A stretch of 64,000 nucleotides of DNA from assembly GCA_029876055.1 (NCBI GenBank), contig CM056878.1, forward strand, positions 3,472,001 through 3,536,000, given 5' to 3'. The position numbers and the translations under genes were made by a program. The stretch comes from Madurella fahalii. Its lineage: Eukaryota; Ascomycota; Sordariomycetes; Sordariales. Below the pieces are notes generated by a model that was not told the origin of the DNA, made no database searches, and was given only the letters and a program-made list of their open reading frames with translations. Numbering within the stretch: the first letter of the stretch is position 1; every line of letters starts with the position of its first letter. Below, in pieces: positions 54,617-64,000 of this stretch.

Positions 54617-55508
54617 ATTGTTGGTGGGGTTGGCCCAGAGAGACGAGTCGAGCGAGGACGCGAATAACTTGAATTAGACGCTTTGAAACCACGCAACAGG
54701 CAATTTGAAGGTATTAATTAGACACCACGTAGCAGTTCAAGTCAATCAGAAGTTCTCAATCCAGAGGAAAAAGCAGAGAGCGGTGTCGTCCTCCATTGCT
54801 CGACGTGGGGCAGCTTCGTCATATACCGCAGAGCAGGATCCAGGCCCGGCAGTACCTGGCGGGGCAGCATCCCCAGCTAACAGCCTCGTCTGATGCCATT
54901 TAGCCTGATATCACTCCTGTGGTCTCGACCAATGCCCGGCTCGGCATCTTACGGAGTGTCTCCAGCCGGGCGGTGGTCGCGGGGGTCGCACTGTGTACGG
55001 TAATCGATATGCCGGCTGTTGCTCGCTGGTGGGTGATGGCCCGATGTCGGGTAGACCAGGGGTCCAAGGTACTGTAGTAGTGATTACACTGTCACATTTA
55101 GGGATGTTACTGTGTACAGGTACTATAATGAGACTATAATGAGGATAAAGTTGCAGCCCACTTTCTACTCGGGGACGAAACCGGCGCATCCAACCCTAAC
55201 CCAGCCCTCGCCTGGCATGACGTCTTGGCAAGCCACCGGGGGCACGTCAAGAGAAGCTTGGGCAGTCCCTTTCTCAGCGAACAATGACGGATGCCAACCT
55301 GGCAACCTCGCAACCTGGCAACTGCAGGTCGACGGCCACTTCACACCACCAATGACAGGGAACAATTCATCCCTAACGCTTGCACCCCAGGAACTAGTGT
55401 AGGAAAACAAACAATCGGAGGGCCTTCCCTGTACTGGCATTTTGTTTTCTCAATTGCAGCGTCGCCATGGACAAACGAGGACCCCGCGCAACGTCTTGAG
55501 AGAAAAGT
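54617..55508. other. Divergent intergenic region xylulokinase / SLP1
   Basis: About 890 bp between two divergent start codons; no gene supported. Promoters of both flanking genes. Confidence 0.5.
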
Positions 55509-58364
55509 ATGCGCTCTCCAGCAAACTGGGGAAGGAGAATTGCACCGGCGCTAGTGTTGCTGGGTCTCCACGCAACCGCCGCCCATGGCTCCAGATCGGG
55601 CCCCGAGACAGCCGTGAGCGCCGCGCCGGTCGCCACCCAAGCAGAGGTGTGCGAGTCCAAGACGATCAACTACATCACCCACACCCTGCCCCAGCAATGC
55701 CTACGCACATCATGGACGGGCCCGACCCCTGCCGCTGCCGACGGACTAGAGGCGACCGTCTCTGCCACTGCGACGGCCGTCGTCGAGAGCCCGGAAGCAA
55801 CACAGGATGATGGCACACAGCAGGGCCCCGAGGAGGACCTGGCGGCCAGCTCCTTCATGTCGTTCGAGGAGTGGAAGGAAATGATGCTGCGGAAGTCTGG
55901 CCAAGATCCGGCCAACATCAAGGCCCACAAGCAGCGCGAGCATCGCGCCGAGCGGGATCCTAACATGAACAACGGCGACACGGACAGTTTCGGGGAGGAC
56001 GGCGAGATCTCGATCGACTTCGACGCCCTGACCGAGAAAGTAACGGAGCTGACATCATCCTCCTCGGACAAAGCTGCTCCACACGCGGACCCGGACGAGA
56101 AGGAGGAGCAGGTCTTTTACGACAACGGCAAGACCCAATACTATCGGAGCAAAGACGCCGGCAAGACCTGCAAGGAGAGGTTCTCGTACTCGTCGTTCGA
56201 TGCCGGCGCAACCATCCTCAAGACCAGCCCCGGCGCGAAGAACCCGAAAGCAATCTTGGTTGAGAACAAGGACTCCTACATGTTGCTCGAGTGTCGGACC
56301 AAGAACAAATTCGTCATTGTCGAGCTGAGCGACGATATTCTTGTTGACACGGTCGTCCTGGCCAACTTTGAGTTCTTCTCCAGCATGATCCGTAAGTTTA
56401 GGGTCAGCGTTAGTGACCGCTACCCAGTCAAGCTGGATAAATGGGTCGACTTGGGCACCTTCGAGGCTCGTAATTCGCGGGACATTCAGCCCTTCTTGAT
56501 CGAGCACCCGCAGATCTACACCAAGTACATCCGCATCGAGTTTCTCAGCCACTACGGGAACGAGTACTACTGTCCGGTGTCGTTGCTCCGTGTTCACGGC
56601 ACTCGCATGCTGGATACTTGGAAAGAGCCGAGCCAAGACGATGAGCCGGAGCAGATCGAGGGCGCCGGTGACCAGCCGGCTGCCGAGCCGCAGCAAGTTC
56701 AGGAGCCGCCTGCTGGTGACAATTATTCAACTACTGCCACCGAGGAGGATGTTCTTGAGGCTGTTACCGAAGTCGGCCTCTCCCCTTGGCAGCCCGTGTT
56801 TCAAAGCAACTTCTCGCTTGAAATATGCGTGTTGCGCTCACCAACGACCGTCCAGCCCACCCCTGTTTCGCCCAGTCCAGAGAAGCCTGCTGGGGATTCG
56901 GATACGGTACTATCGCGGCCATCGGTGGCGGCAGGACCGGATAGCGCATCTGGTCCCGACTCGGGGCCTGCGGCACCCGAGTCACCCGCCGCTGAGGGGC
57001 AGTCAACGGGTGCCTCGCCTTCCAGCGCGCCATCACCGCCACCACACGCCGGCACCAGCAATACAGCGGGTAGTCCGAGCAACAAACAAGCCACAGATGG
57101 TGCAGAAACCCCCCCTCCAACCCCGACCACAACCACCTCCCGCAACAAAACTAGCGCCGCCTCTTCACCTCCCTCAGCCTCGCCCACCGTCCAAGAGTCC
57201 TTCTTCAAGACCGTCACCAAACGGCTCCAGCTCCTCGAATCCAACACGTCGCTCTCGCTCCAGTACATCGAAGAGCAGTCCCGCTTCCTCCAAGACGTCC
57301 TCCTCAAGTTGGAGCGTAAACAAATTACCCGCGTCGACACCTTCCTCGACAGCCTCAACAAAACTGTGCTCTCCGAACTGCGCAACGTGCGCACGCAGTA
57401 CGACCAAATCTGGCAGAGTACCGTCCTCGCGCTCGAAACCCAGCGCGAGCAGTCCCAGCGCGAGATCGTCGCCCTCACCTCCCGCCTCAACGTCCTCGCC
57501 GACGAGGTCGTCTTCCAGAAGCGCATGGCCATACTCCAGAGCGTGCTCCTCCTCGCGTGCCTCGTCCTCGTCATATTCAGCCGCGGCGGCATCGCCCAGG
57601 CACTGGACCCGTCCACCTTCCCTTTACCCCCGACCTCCTCGTCGGCCTATTACCGCCGCTACGCGAGGCGTGCGGACTCTCTCTCGGGCTTGTCTGTCGC
57701 CCCCTCTCCATCGCTTTACCCAGCAACCTCGGTCAACGACGATATCTACACGAGGCCAGCGACAGGTCCGGGAACAGGTGGCCCAGGTGGGGGTCCGGGC
57801 CCAGGCCTAGAGCAAGAGATGATGAGCTTCTCCCCCTCGCCACAATCAGCGTCGTCGGCATCAATCTCCACCCTCGCCGCCTCGGCCCTGCCCCGCCACC
57901 TCTACCCGCACGCCCTCAAATCCCTTCCCATGACCCCGGAGCCATCGCGCGCCAACAGCCGCGAGTCCACCCCCGCCGCCATCCACCTCCGCCAGCACCA
58001 CCACCACATCCTCCCCGACGACAGCCCGGGCTACTCGGAAGACTCCAGCACACCAGTCCGCCGCCAACACCTACGCCGCGGACAAGGAGGCGGAGTAGGA
58101 GGTGGCGGAGGACGATCCTTGTCATCTGATACCGAGCTATCGTCCTCCTTCGAGACCATCGAGACAGACGCAGCAGCCGAACAAGCCGTCGGCGCGGCGC
58201 CTCCAAGAATAAAGCACGGCGAAGGAGCGGCGGAGGACGAGGAAGAGGACGAGGAGGCCGAAGATGGCGTCAATCAAGAGCGAGAGAAGCCGCCGCTGTC
58301 GAGGGCACGGTCAACCCTGTCGCAGCTCAAGCCGCTTCCGGCGCTGCCTGAAGATCCCAGTTGA
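55509..58364 (+). CDS. SUN-domain protein, SLP1/SUCO type, 951 aa
   Basis: ER/nuclear-envelope glycoprotein of the SUN-like Slp1 (SUCO/Opt) family; yeast Slp1 works with Emp65 to protect folding of soluble ER proteins. Signal peptide ~1-26; acidic region with SFEEWKEMMLRKSGQ; SUN-like domain ~222-367 (FSYSSFDAGATILKTSPGAKN, ILVENKDSYMLLEC, VVLANFEFFSSMIRKFRVSVSDRYP, YGNEYYCPVSLLRVHGTRMLD). A Pro/Ser/Thr-rich stretch follows, then a coiled coil (~560-665) and one transmembrane segment (~674-692, QSVLLLACLVLVIFSR). The cytosolic tail is long, disordered and ends acidic. No intron needed. Confidence 0.88.
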   Translation: MRSPANWGRRIAPALVLLGLHATAAHGSRSGPETAVSAAPVATQAEVCESKTINYITHTLPQQCLRTSWTGPTPAAADGLEATVSATATAVVESPEATQDDGTQQGPEEDLAASSFMSFEEWKEMMLRKSGQDPANIKAHKQREHRAERDPNMNNGDTDSFGEDGEISIDFDALTEKVTELTSSSSDKAAPHADPDEKEEQVFYDNGKTQYYRSKDAGKTCKERFSYSSFDAGATILKTSPGAKNPKAILVENKDSYMLLECRTKNKFVIVELSDDILVDTVVLANFEFFSSMIRKFRVSVSDRYPVKLDKWVDLGTFEARNSRDIQPFLIEHPQIYTKYIRIEFLSHYGNEYYCPVSLLRVHGTRMLDTWKEPSQDDEPEQIEGAGDQPAAEPQQVQEPPAGDNYSTTATEEDVLEAVTEVGLSPWQPVFQSNFSLEICVLRSPTTVQPTPVSPSPEKPAGDSDTVLSRPSVAAGPDSASGPDSGPAAPESPAAEGQSTGASPSSAPSPPPHAGTSNTAGSPSNKQATDGAETPPPTPTTTTSRNKTSAASSPPSASPTVQESFFKTVTKRLQLLESNTSLSLQYIEEQSRFLQDVLLKLERKQITRVDTFLDSLNKTVLSELRNVRTQYDQIWQSTVLALETQREQSQREIVALTSRLNVLADEVVFQKRMAILQSVLLLACLVLVIFSRGGIAQALDPSTFPLPPTSSSAYYRRYARRADSLSGLSVAPSPSLYPATSVNDDIYTRPATGPGTGGPGGGPGPGLEQEMMSFSPSPQSASSASISTLAASALPRHLYPHALKSLPMTPEPSRANSRESTPAAIHLRQHHHHILPDDSPGYSEDSSTPVRRQHLRRGQGGGVGGGGGRSLSSDTELSSSFETIETDAAAEQAVGAAPPRIKHGEGAAEDEEEDEEAEDGVNQEREKPPLSRARSTLSQLKPLPALPEDPS

Positions 58365-59130
58365 TGGGGGGAATCATGACTGACCGGACGATATGTACTC
58401 GATGAGTTGCTAGATAGACAGCGCCTACTTCAGCATGACCAATGTGAATTGTTTAGGTCGCCATTCCGCCGAATTTTGGACATCAGGCCCGTCATCATTG
58501 TGCCATTGCATAATCCTCTTTTCTCCAAACGCGTTGAGTACACCGTGCCGGAAACCCCAAACCGCTTTGTAGTCACACAATCACACCCAGACACGTCACA
58601 AGAACGCCGATGTGAAAAAGGTAACTCTAATGGAAACGCCAAAGCTAGCTTCCGGCGGCCTAAGTATACAGGAATAACGCTTCGGGCCCATCCGCTGTCT
58701 AAATTGAAGTGCTCAAGACATCAAGAAAAGGAAAAAGAGGAAAAAAAAAAAAAAAAAAAAAAAACAGGTGCTGCGGTATGGGCGACCTTTCCTAGACCAC
58801 CAAGGTTTCAAGAACCCCAACGGCATAGTCCAAATCCCCTCCCGTCAGACCCGTCCGTTACCTGCGAGATTTTGCTTGTCATTTTCTGCCCCCCTCCTTC
58901 CTCGCCCAATATCTCAACGAATTTGTCAAGAAAGGTGAGTGTCGAATTACAGCAAGGTTATTGCAATACAGATGGTGTACACCTTTGTCGAGTTGTCAAA
59001 GATGGCAAGTGAGCCAAGCTAACGCGGTTCCGTGGTTATCGAATGATTCGTCTCCTCAAGATTTCGAGAACTCAAGATGGGCCATCTTGACATGAGCGCA
59101 CATCATTCTCTGGGAGCACCTCTCTAATCT
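58365..59130. other. Convergent 3' regions of SLP1-like and MEI2-like genes
   Basis: 765 bp between facing stop codons; no gene supported. Contains A24 at 58741-58764. Confidence 0.5.
58741..58764. repeat. A24 homopolymer
   Basis: Run of 24 A about 380 bp after the stop codon of the SLP1-like gene, preceded by an AG-rich stretch. Confidence 0.85.
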
Positions 59131-61783
59131 TTACTGCGGCGAGAAAAGGCAGGGGTGCTGGACGTGGGCGTCATAGTCGTATTCCTCGAGTGCCGCAAGC
59201 CTAGTTCCGCGGTCGTACTGGGACCGGCGGCGACGCTGCTCATCACGGAAGTGTTGTCCAGCATTCGGCGTGAAAAGTCCTGGAGCGTGAATAGACTTGT
59301 CAGCTACGTGAGACCACGAAATCAGCAGATTGTTACGCACCGACGTGCTCGGCATTCTCGCAGCTGCGCTTCATCTTGGACTGGTTGTCTGGTTCAGGAA
59401 ACGGCTCCTCTTGACCCGCCAACTCGGGTCTAGGTCCGTTGGACGTGAAATAGAGCTAGACACGTCAGCCAGGGTGGAATCCGCGACAAAGCGTTGACTT
59501 ACCTTGGGGCGGTAATGAGGTGCCTCAAGCATGACGGAGCTGTTACGAAACTTCTGGACGAGACAATCCTTTCCTTGAATGGCTTGGTCGAGTTAATATG
59601 CGAATTCCGAGCCCGCCGATTTGCCTGCCTGAACTCACTGGCATATGAAATCTCTGCCACCTTGTCGCTTTTAAAGCAGTTCCAACGCTGGTTGCCGCGT
59701 GCGTTGACAAACTAGCATGGAATCAGATACTGCAGTTTTCATGCAAACAGAAGATTAACATACATCGATAATGTCCAGTGGCTGCCCGGTGTCAGCGAGT
59801 GAGGTTATCAGGAGACCCTATGCGCGACTTACATCCACAAAGTTGATGAAGGCGTAGCCGACGCTGGAGGTAGTGATCAGCAAACACTGCTCACAACCAA
59901 ATATGACTCGGTACTCACTTGCAGTCGTTGGCGAAGTCAATTCGCAAATACATGAAATCGTACTTGCCCCAGCTTGACTCGTCCACAATCCGCTTGAGCA
60001 TCGCTTGATCGACCTTATTGGGAATGTTCCGCAGCATGATCTATCTGTGTAAGTCACGCGTCTTGCGATACCTAACAGGGCCGCTTACCGTGGTTCTGAC
60101 ATCAATGCCATCCCGAATCCGGTTCACGTCGACGTGGTTATGGTGATTGGCGGTGTTGTAGTACGGCGATCTACTAACACGCATGGCATGTTGGCGGCGA
60201 TTGTCTAGGCGTCCGTAAGATTGGAAGGTCCTTGGACCGGCGAAATTACCGTGCATCGCCATGGGGGCCATGGGGGCCGTAGGAGGGGTGTACATGGGAG
60301 TCATAATTGGTAGGCCACCCGAAATGGGAGTCAGCGGATTAATATGACTGAGGCCCTGGCTGCGTGTCGGGGTATGATCTAGCATGAACCGGGCCGGTCC
60401 GGCGGGTTGGAAGTCATGGTAGACCACGGGGTACACGGCCATCTGCTGCTGCTGTTGCGGGACATGGAGCCCTGCAGGGGTTTGACCAAAGCGGCCGGTT
60501 GCAACAAGAGCATTTGCCGGCTGGGTCTGGGAGGTCTTGATGACATTCATGTCCTGCAAGGTATTTGTCATTCCCTGCACGGAGCCCCGGGAGAGGTCAA
60601 GCCCCTGGAGCGGCTCATGGGCCGTTGCCGTGGCGTTGAGCTGGCATAACGTCAGGATTATGTGGACACCCTGGAAAAGCTTGATGTCAGAATGATCCAA
60701 ATTGATGTGCAAAGATCCAGGAACGTACACCAAGAGTTGCCCCGTGGAATCTCTGCACAACGCAGACAGCAACATCGGCGTCGGAGAATTCAACCACGGC
60801 CCGGAAAACGCACTCGTTCACAGCGCTCTGCCGCTGAAATGCGAAGATGTCTCCCTGAGTCTCCAAGAAGGTCTGGATGACTGTCTCAAGACGGGCAGCA
60901 TCGAAGTCAACTCCCTGGCCGAAAGCTGTGATTTGCACCATGCCATCAGACATCGGCTCAGTTTGGCCAGCTGAGTTGTAGTAGACCTGGCACTCGTCAG
61001 TGGGCAAGATGTGTGCAACAGGAGAAGGACACGTACCTGGCAAAACTCGAGCGCAGATATGTATTCGCTCCGCCAACCGGGCGAGCCGAGCTGAATATTG
61101 TCATGGATATGTCGGGCGTCCCGGATGTTCGATAGGCGAAGGTAGACCTTGCCGTCGTTCACAAACATGTTGCGTTTGCCTTGGCATGGCGAACCAAGTT
61201 GCTCCAGCTTCTGAGATGATTGTTAATGATCCATCGCCGGGTGGATAGGAGCTAGTGGTGGTCCTACCGTAAGATATTCCTCGACATCCGCGAACGGGAT
61301 GGGGCGTGTAGAGGCATAGATGACGAGGTGGCGAGAAATAGCCAACTCGGCACTAAATTGCGCAGTGGCATACTGGGAGAAGAACTGCTGGCTGGCGGCA
61401 GGGCCGATGTTCCATCCTGAGAAATTGCCCAATGAGCCATGGGCAACAAGTGAAACAGAGACCGGGCGGAATGAAGAGGCAGTCGGTGACAGCTTCTGCT
61501 CCGGCTTGGGGATAGCCTTGCTGGAAATGAAGGGATCTTTCTCTGCATTGGCCGAGACAGCGCCGAACCCATCCACGGGCGTGACATGGAAACCGACAGG
61601 ATGGTCTACGGGCCCACTGAGGCTGAGGGTTGCCAGCAGCTTGTTGGTCCTGGCCGAGTTGCCATCTGGGGAGAAAGCGGTGAGTCTGGTGTCCGGAGTG
61701 CCTTCGTGTTTGTACGAGTCGGCACCGCCGCTCGATGAATGAGGAGAAGAGGGGTTGAATGTCGGCTCCCGTGCCTGCGCCAT
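59131..61783 (-). CDS. MEI2-like RNA-binding protein, 705 aa, 11 exons
   Basis: Mei2 family: in fission yeast the master RNA-binding switch for meiosis; fungal homologues share the C-terminal Mei2-type RRM. Here that RRM begins RTTIMLRNIPNKVDQAMLKRIVDE and continues FMYLRIDFANDCNVGYAFINFVDPLDIIDFVNARGNQRW (given in two parts), ending KDCLVQKFRNSSVMLEAPHYRPKLYF. Two weaker RRM-like regions lie upstream (KLEQLGSPCQGKRNMFVNDGKVYLRL; AVVEFSDADVAVCVVQRFHG). Minus exons: 61783-61268, 61210-61037, 60986-60729, 60670-60089, 60040-59919, 59863-59833, 59781-59764, 59711-59639, 59582-59503, 59455-59341, 59279-59131; 2118 nt. Exons 6 and 7 are only 31 and 18 nt. The frame is open to an ATG at 62083, which I take as leader. 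Confidence 0.88.
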
Positions 61784-63045
61784 GGTAGCAGATATGGCGA
61801 GGTGACGGGGTCTGGTAACTTGCTGCCGCGCTTGTGAGACGAGGAGGGAGGAAGATGATTGCAGTTCCCGCAGGCGGCCCCGGGAGAGGAAAGAGAGAAT
61901 AGAGAGGAGCAATCCAAAAGAGGTCGCGAGGCGGGAACTGGCGAAAGATTTCTCCAAAAGTCTCGTGAGTAGCGATCCCGTCTGTGGAAGGCGCCCTGGA
62001 TCGAAACGGTAGGTATGATCTCGATCAGGAAAATCAAAATGGAAGGTGGAATGTCCTGCAACGCGCACAGGTGCGGCTGTCAATCTGAAGCTGAGGCTAG
62101 GATTCGGCTAGTCGATCTTTCCCTGGTGGTGGAGAATGGAGGAGTGCAGTAGCAGAGTGGAAGGTGCCAGCAGTAAAATGGAGGAGGAGAGGGTTCTGGA
62201 TGGGGCCTGGCGAGGAGGAAACCTTATTTCTTTGCACTAGATAATTTTGTGAATTAAGTTTACGAGTGATCTTCGCGGTGGATACTATACCCGACTATCA
62301 GATAGGATCGGGACACACTACAAGCTCTCCGACTGTTGGTGTTGCATGCACGCGGATGGAGTTAGGGGCGGCACTGGAAGTTCCAGTTGCAGCGCCCACC
62401 CCGTGGGCACCTGAGTCCGCTAGTGGGACAAGCATAAAAAGGAGGCGGGGAATCACATGGTTCTTACGAGTCCCCGAAAATTGCAAGTCTGGATATGTGG
62501 CGAGGGAGTAATTACTCTGTGTAGGGTGATGGTGGTGCATGATTATCTGAACAATATCTAAACGACGTCACAGCTGCCAGGCTGCCATATGAATTTTGTT
62601 TTACAGTACACAACTTTCATCACCCATTCAGGCAATTTCGTACGTGTCTAATAGTCCAAGACCGGACGGGTTTTCAAAGAGGATGTTTCAAGTTGGACGT
62701 CAGTTTTCTCCTTTCAACCCATCGCGAAGGGTCTGCTAGACGTCAAGATGATTTACAGATCGAGACGAAATGATAGGCGAGCTACTCATTGACAAGTGGC
62801 CTTGCCGGTAAGCAAAGCCCTTTCATTGATACCTATTTATGCTCCCGACCCCTGTATCTCTGGACCCTACCTGCCCATGGGGCTAACGTACGATTAACAG
62901 CTGGTTGGTGGGTCCGGAAACGAGAATACAAAAGAGAGTCGGGATCTAGAACAGCTTAGATTACACTCTAGATGTCTTAACACGTAACTTACACGTTCTA
63001 CACATGCACATGCTGTATAAAAGCGCTATAATACACGATTTCAAC
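61784..63045. other. Intergenic region upstream of MEI2-like gene
   Basis: 1.26 kb. The frame upstream of 61783 stays open to 62083 without family-like sequence, so it is probably 5' UTR. No other gene supported. Confidence 0.5.
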
Positions 63046-64000
63046 TCAAACCAATCCCACAGCCTCCCTCACCAGCCTCATCGTCTTCCCCGCGCTCTCC
63101 CGCGCCTTGACTGCCCCTTCCTCCGCGGCCACCCGAAGAAACGGCTCCCGGCCCATCAACCCAAGATACCTATCTCGGACCTCGGCCAGCTCGTCGCAAA
63201 CAACCTTGGCCACCGCCGCCTTGAGATCTGCGCTCCGACACCCCTTCAACACACCCTCAGCCAGTTCCGTGGGGCTACGCTGCTGCGCATCAAAGCCGGA
63301 TAGGATCTCGATCAGGCTGGCCACACCCGGCCTAGTATCTGGTTCGTACGTGACTAGTTCGGTGCTGTCGGTCCGGGCCTTTTGGATCTTTCTCTGGATC
63401 TCCGACGGCGAGTCGGTGATCAGGATGCGGGACATGGGTGAGGGGTCGGATTTGGACATCTTCTTGGAGGGGTCCGTGAGGGACATGATGCGTTTTGAGG
63501 GGGCTATTGGGTGAAGAGGGGCATGAGAATGGATCCATGTGGTTGGTGGTGGTTAGTTGGGTGAGACGGGGAGGAGGGGACTCACCAATTAGAGTTTGTG
63601 GCGCTACCAGGCAGTCCGTCTTGTACGTGTGGTTAAAGTTGGTGACGCACTCGCGGGCAAACTCGAGGTGTTGGCGCTGGTCCTCGCCCACGGGCACGTG
63701 GGTGGCGCGATGGACGAGGATGTCGGCGGCTTGGAGGATGGGGTACGAGAACAGGCCGTGCTTGAGAGCACGCCGCGCTTTCGAGTCATCCAGCGAGGCA
63801 TTCTCGCCAAGCTGCATCTTGCTCTGTTGTGTCGTGTGATGGTCGGGTTAGGCGCAACGCTTGGTGACAAGACACGAATCTTGACTTACCTTCCACTGCG
63901 TCATGCGCGACAGGTAGCCTGTCGACGCGGTGCAACTCAGGATCCACTGCAGCTCCGAGTGCGCTTCTACGCTCGATTGGTAGAAGATGGTAGAGCGGCC
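63046..64000 (-). CDS. Tryptophanyl-tRNA synthetase, mitochondrial type (5' part outside window)
   Basis: Class I synthetase that charges tRNA-Trp, probably MSW1-like. Visible minus exons: >64000-63890 (SVEAHSELQWILSCTASTGYLSRMTQWK), 63823-63586 (SKMQLGENASLDDSKARRALKHGLFSYPILQAADILVHRATHVPVGEDQRQHLEFAREC, in parts) and 63503-63046, which carries the signature KMSKSDPSPMSRI and the C-terminal helical domain. The N-terminal HIGH-like motif and start lie beyond the window. The compact bacterial-type organisation, without the eukaryotic cytosolic N-extension visible here, favours the organellar enzyme; cytosolic dual use cannot be excluded. Confidence 0.9.

Noticed and set aside
61784..62083. 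N-terminal extension of the MEI2-like protein starting at 62083
   Set aside because: The frame is open, but the added 100 residues lack family character, and the ATG at 61783 is followed by a typical MAQ...-Ser/Pro start. Treated as leader; 5' RACE would decide.
1..64000. tRNA, rRNA or CRISPR features
   Set aside because: I looked for B-box-like GGTTCGA words with matching A boxes and for regularly spaced repeats and found none; a tRNAscan/Infernal run would be the decisive test.

Overview
The window is nuclear DNA of a filamentous ascomycete, most likely a sordariomycete (Sordariales/Chaetomiaceae-like; the placement is inference). Evidence is many short spliceosomal introns (about 50-140 nt), housekeeping genes in typical fungal form (histone H4 in three exons, CDC27, NUP82, PIK1, MEI2-like, TRS20, CBC2, SND2, mitoribosomal L31), a Zn2Cys6 regulator, and a Fot/pogo DNA transposon with RIP-like decay. 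Exon joins below were worked out by hand from splice signals, reading phase and family resemblance; the whole-CDS arithmetic closes in every completed model except one.

Layout. 1-3.05 kb: a minisatellite and an unrecognised coiled-coil protein. 3.35-6.93 kb: one dead pogo-family transposon with 23-bp terminal inverted repeats and TA target duplications. It carries four independent solo LTRs, each with a perfect 5-bp target duplication; one LTR itself contains a 413-bp insert flanked by an 8-bp duplication. 7.3-15.8 kb: prolyl-4-hydroxylase-like dioxygenase, Zn2Cys6 transcription factor, cytochrome b5 reductase, a DUF3605/GIG1-like protein and SND2. 17.5 kb: a 95-residue secreted ten-cysteine protein. 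19.7-30.3 kb: CDC27, histone H4, TRS20, MRPL31, CBC2 and NUP82. 31.7-33.5 kb: unrecognised low-complexity protein. 36.3-42.7 kb: PIK1 and a methionine-permease-like transporter. 44.6-49.6 kb: unrecognised 761-aa protein and NC2-alpha. 50.9-54.6 kb: HSL-type esterase and xylulokinase. 55.5-63 kb: a SUN-domain SLP1-like protein and a MEI2-like RNA-binding protein. The window ends inside a mitochondrial-type tryptophanyl-tRNA synthetase.

The genes do not form a pathway or cluster; this is ordinary gene-dense euchromatin with divergent pairs (CBR1/DUF3605, TRS20/MRPL31, CBC2/NUP82) and one transposon graveyard. I found no clear new defence or biosynthetic system. The most notable observations are (i) the three-level nested insertion at 3.4-6.9 kb, (ii) a predicted 3-nucleotide exon in the permease gene together with one missing base in a G run of the same gene, (iii) GC-AG introns in two adjacent genes, (iv) 18- and 31-nt exons inside the MEI2 RNA-recognition motif, and (v) the ten-cysteine secreted protein, whose second exon is only 111 nt.
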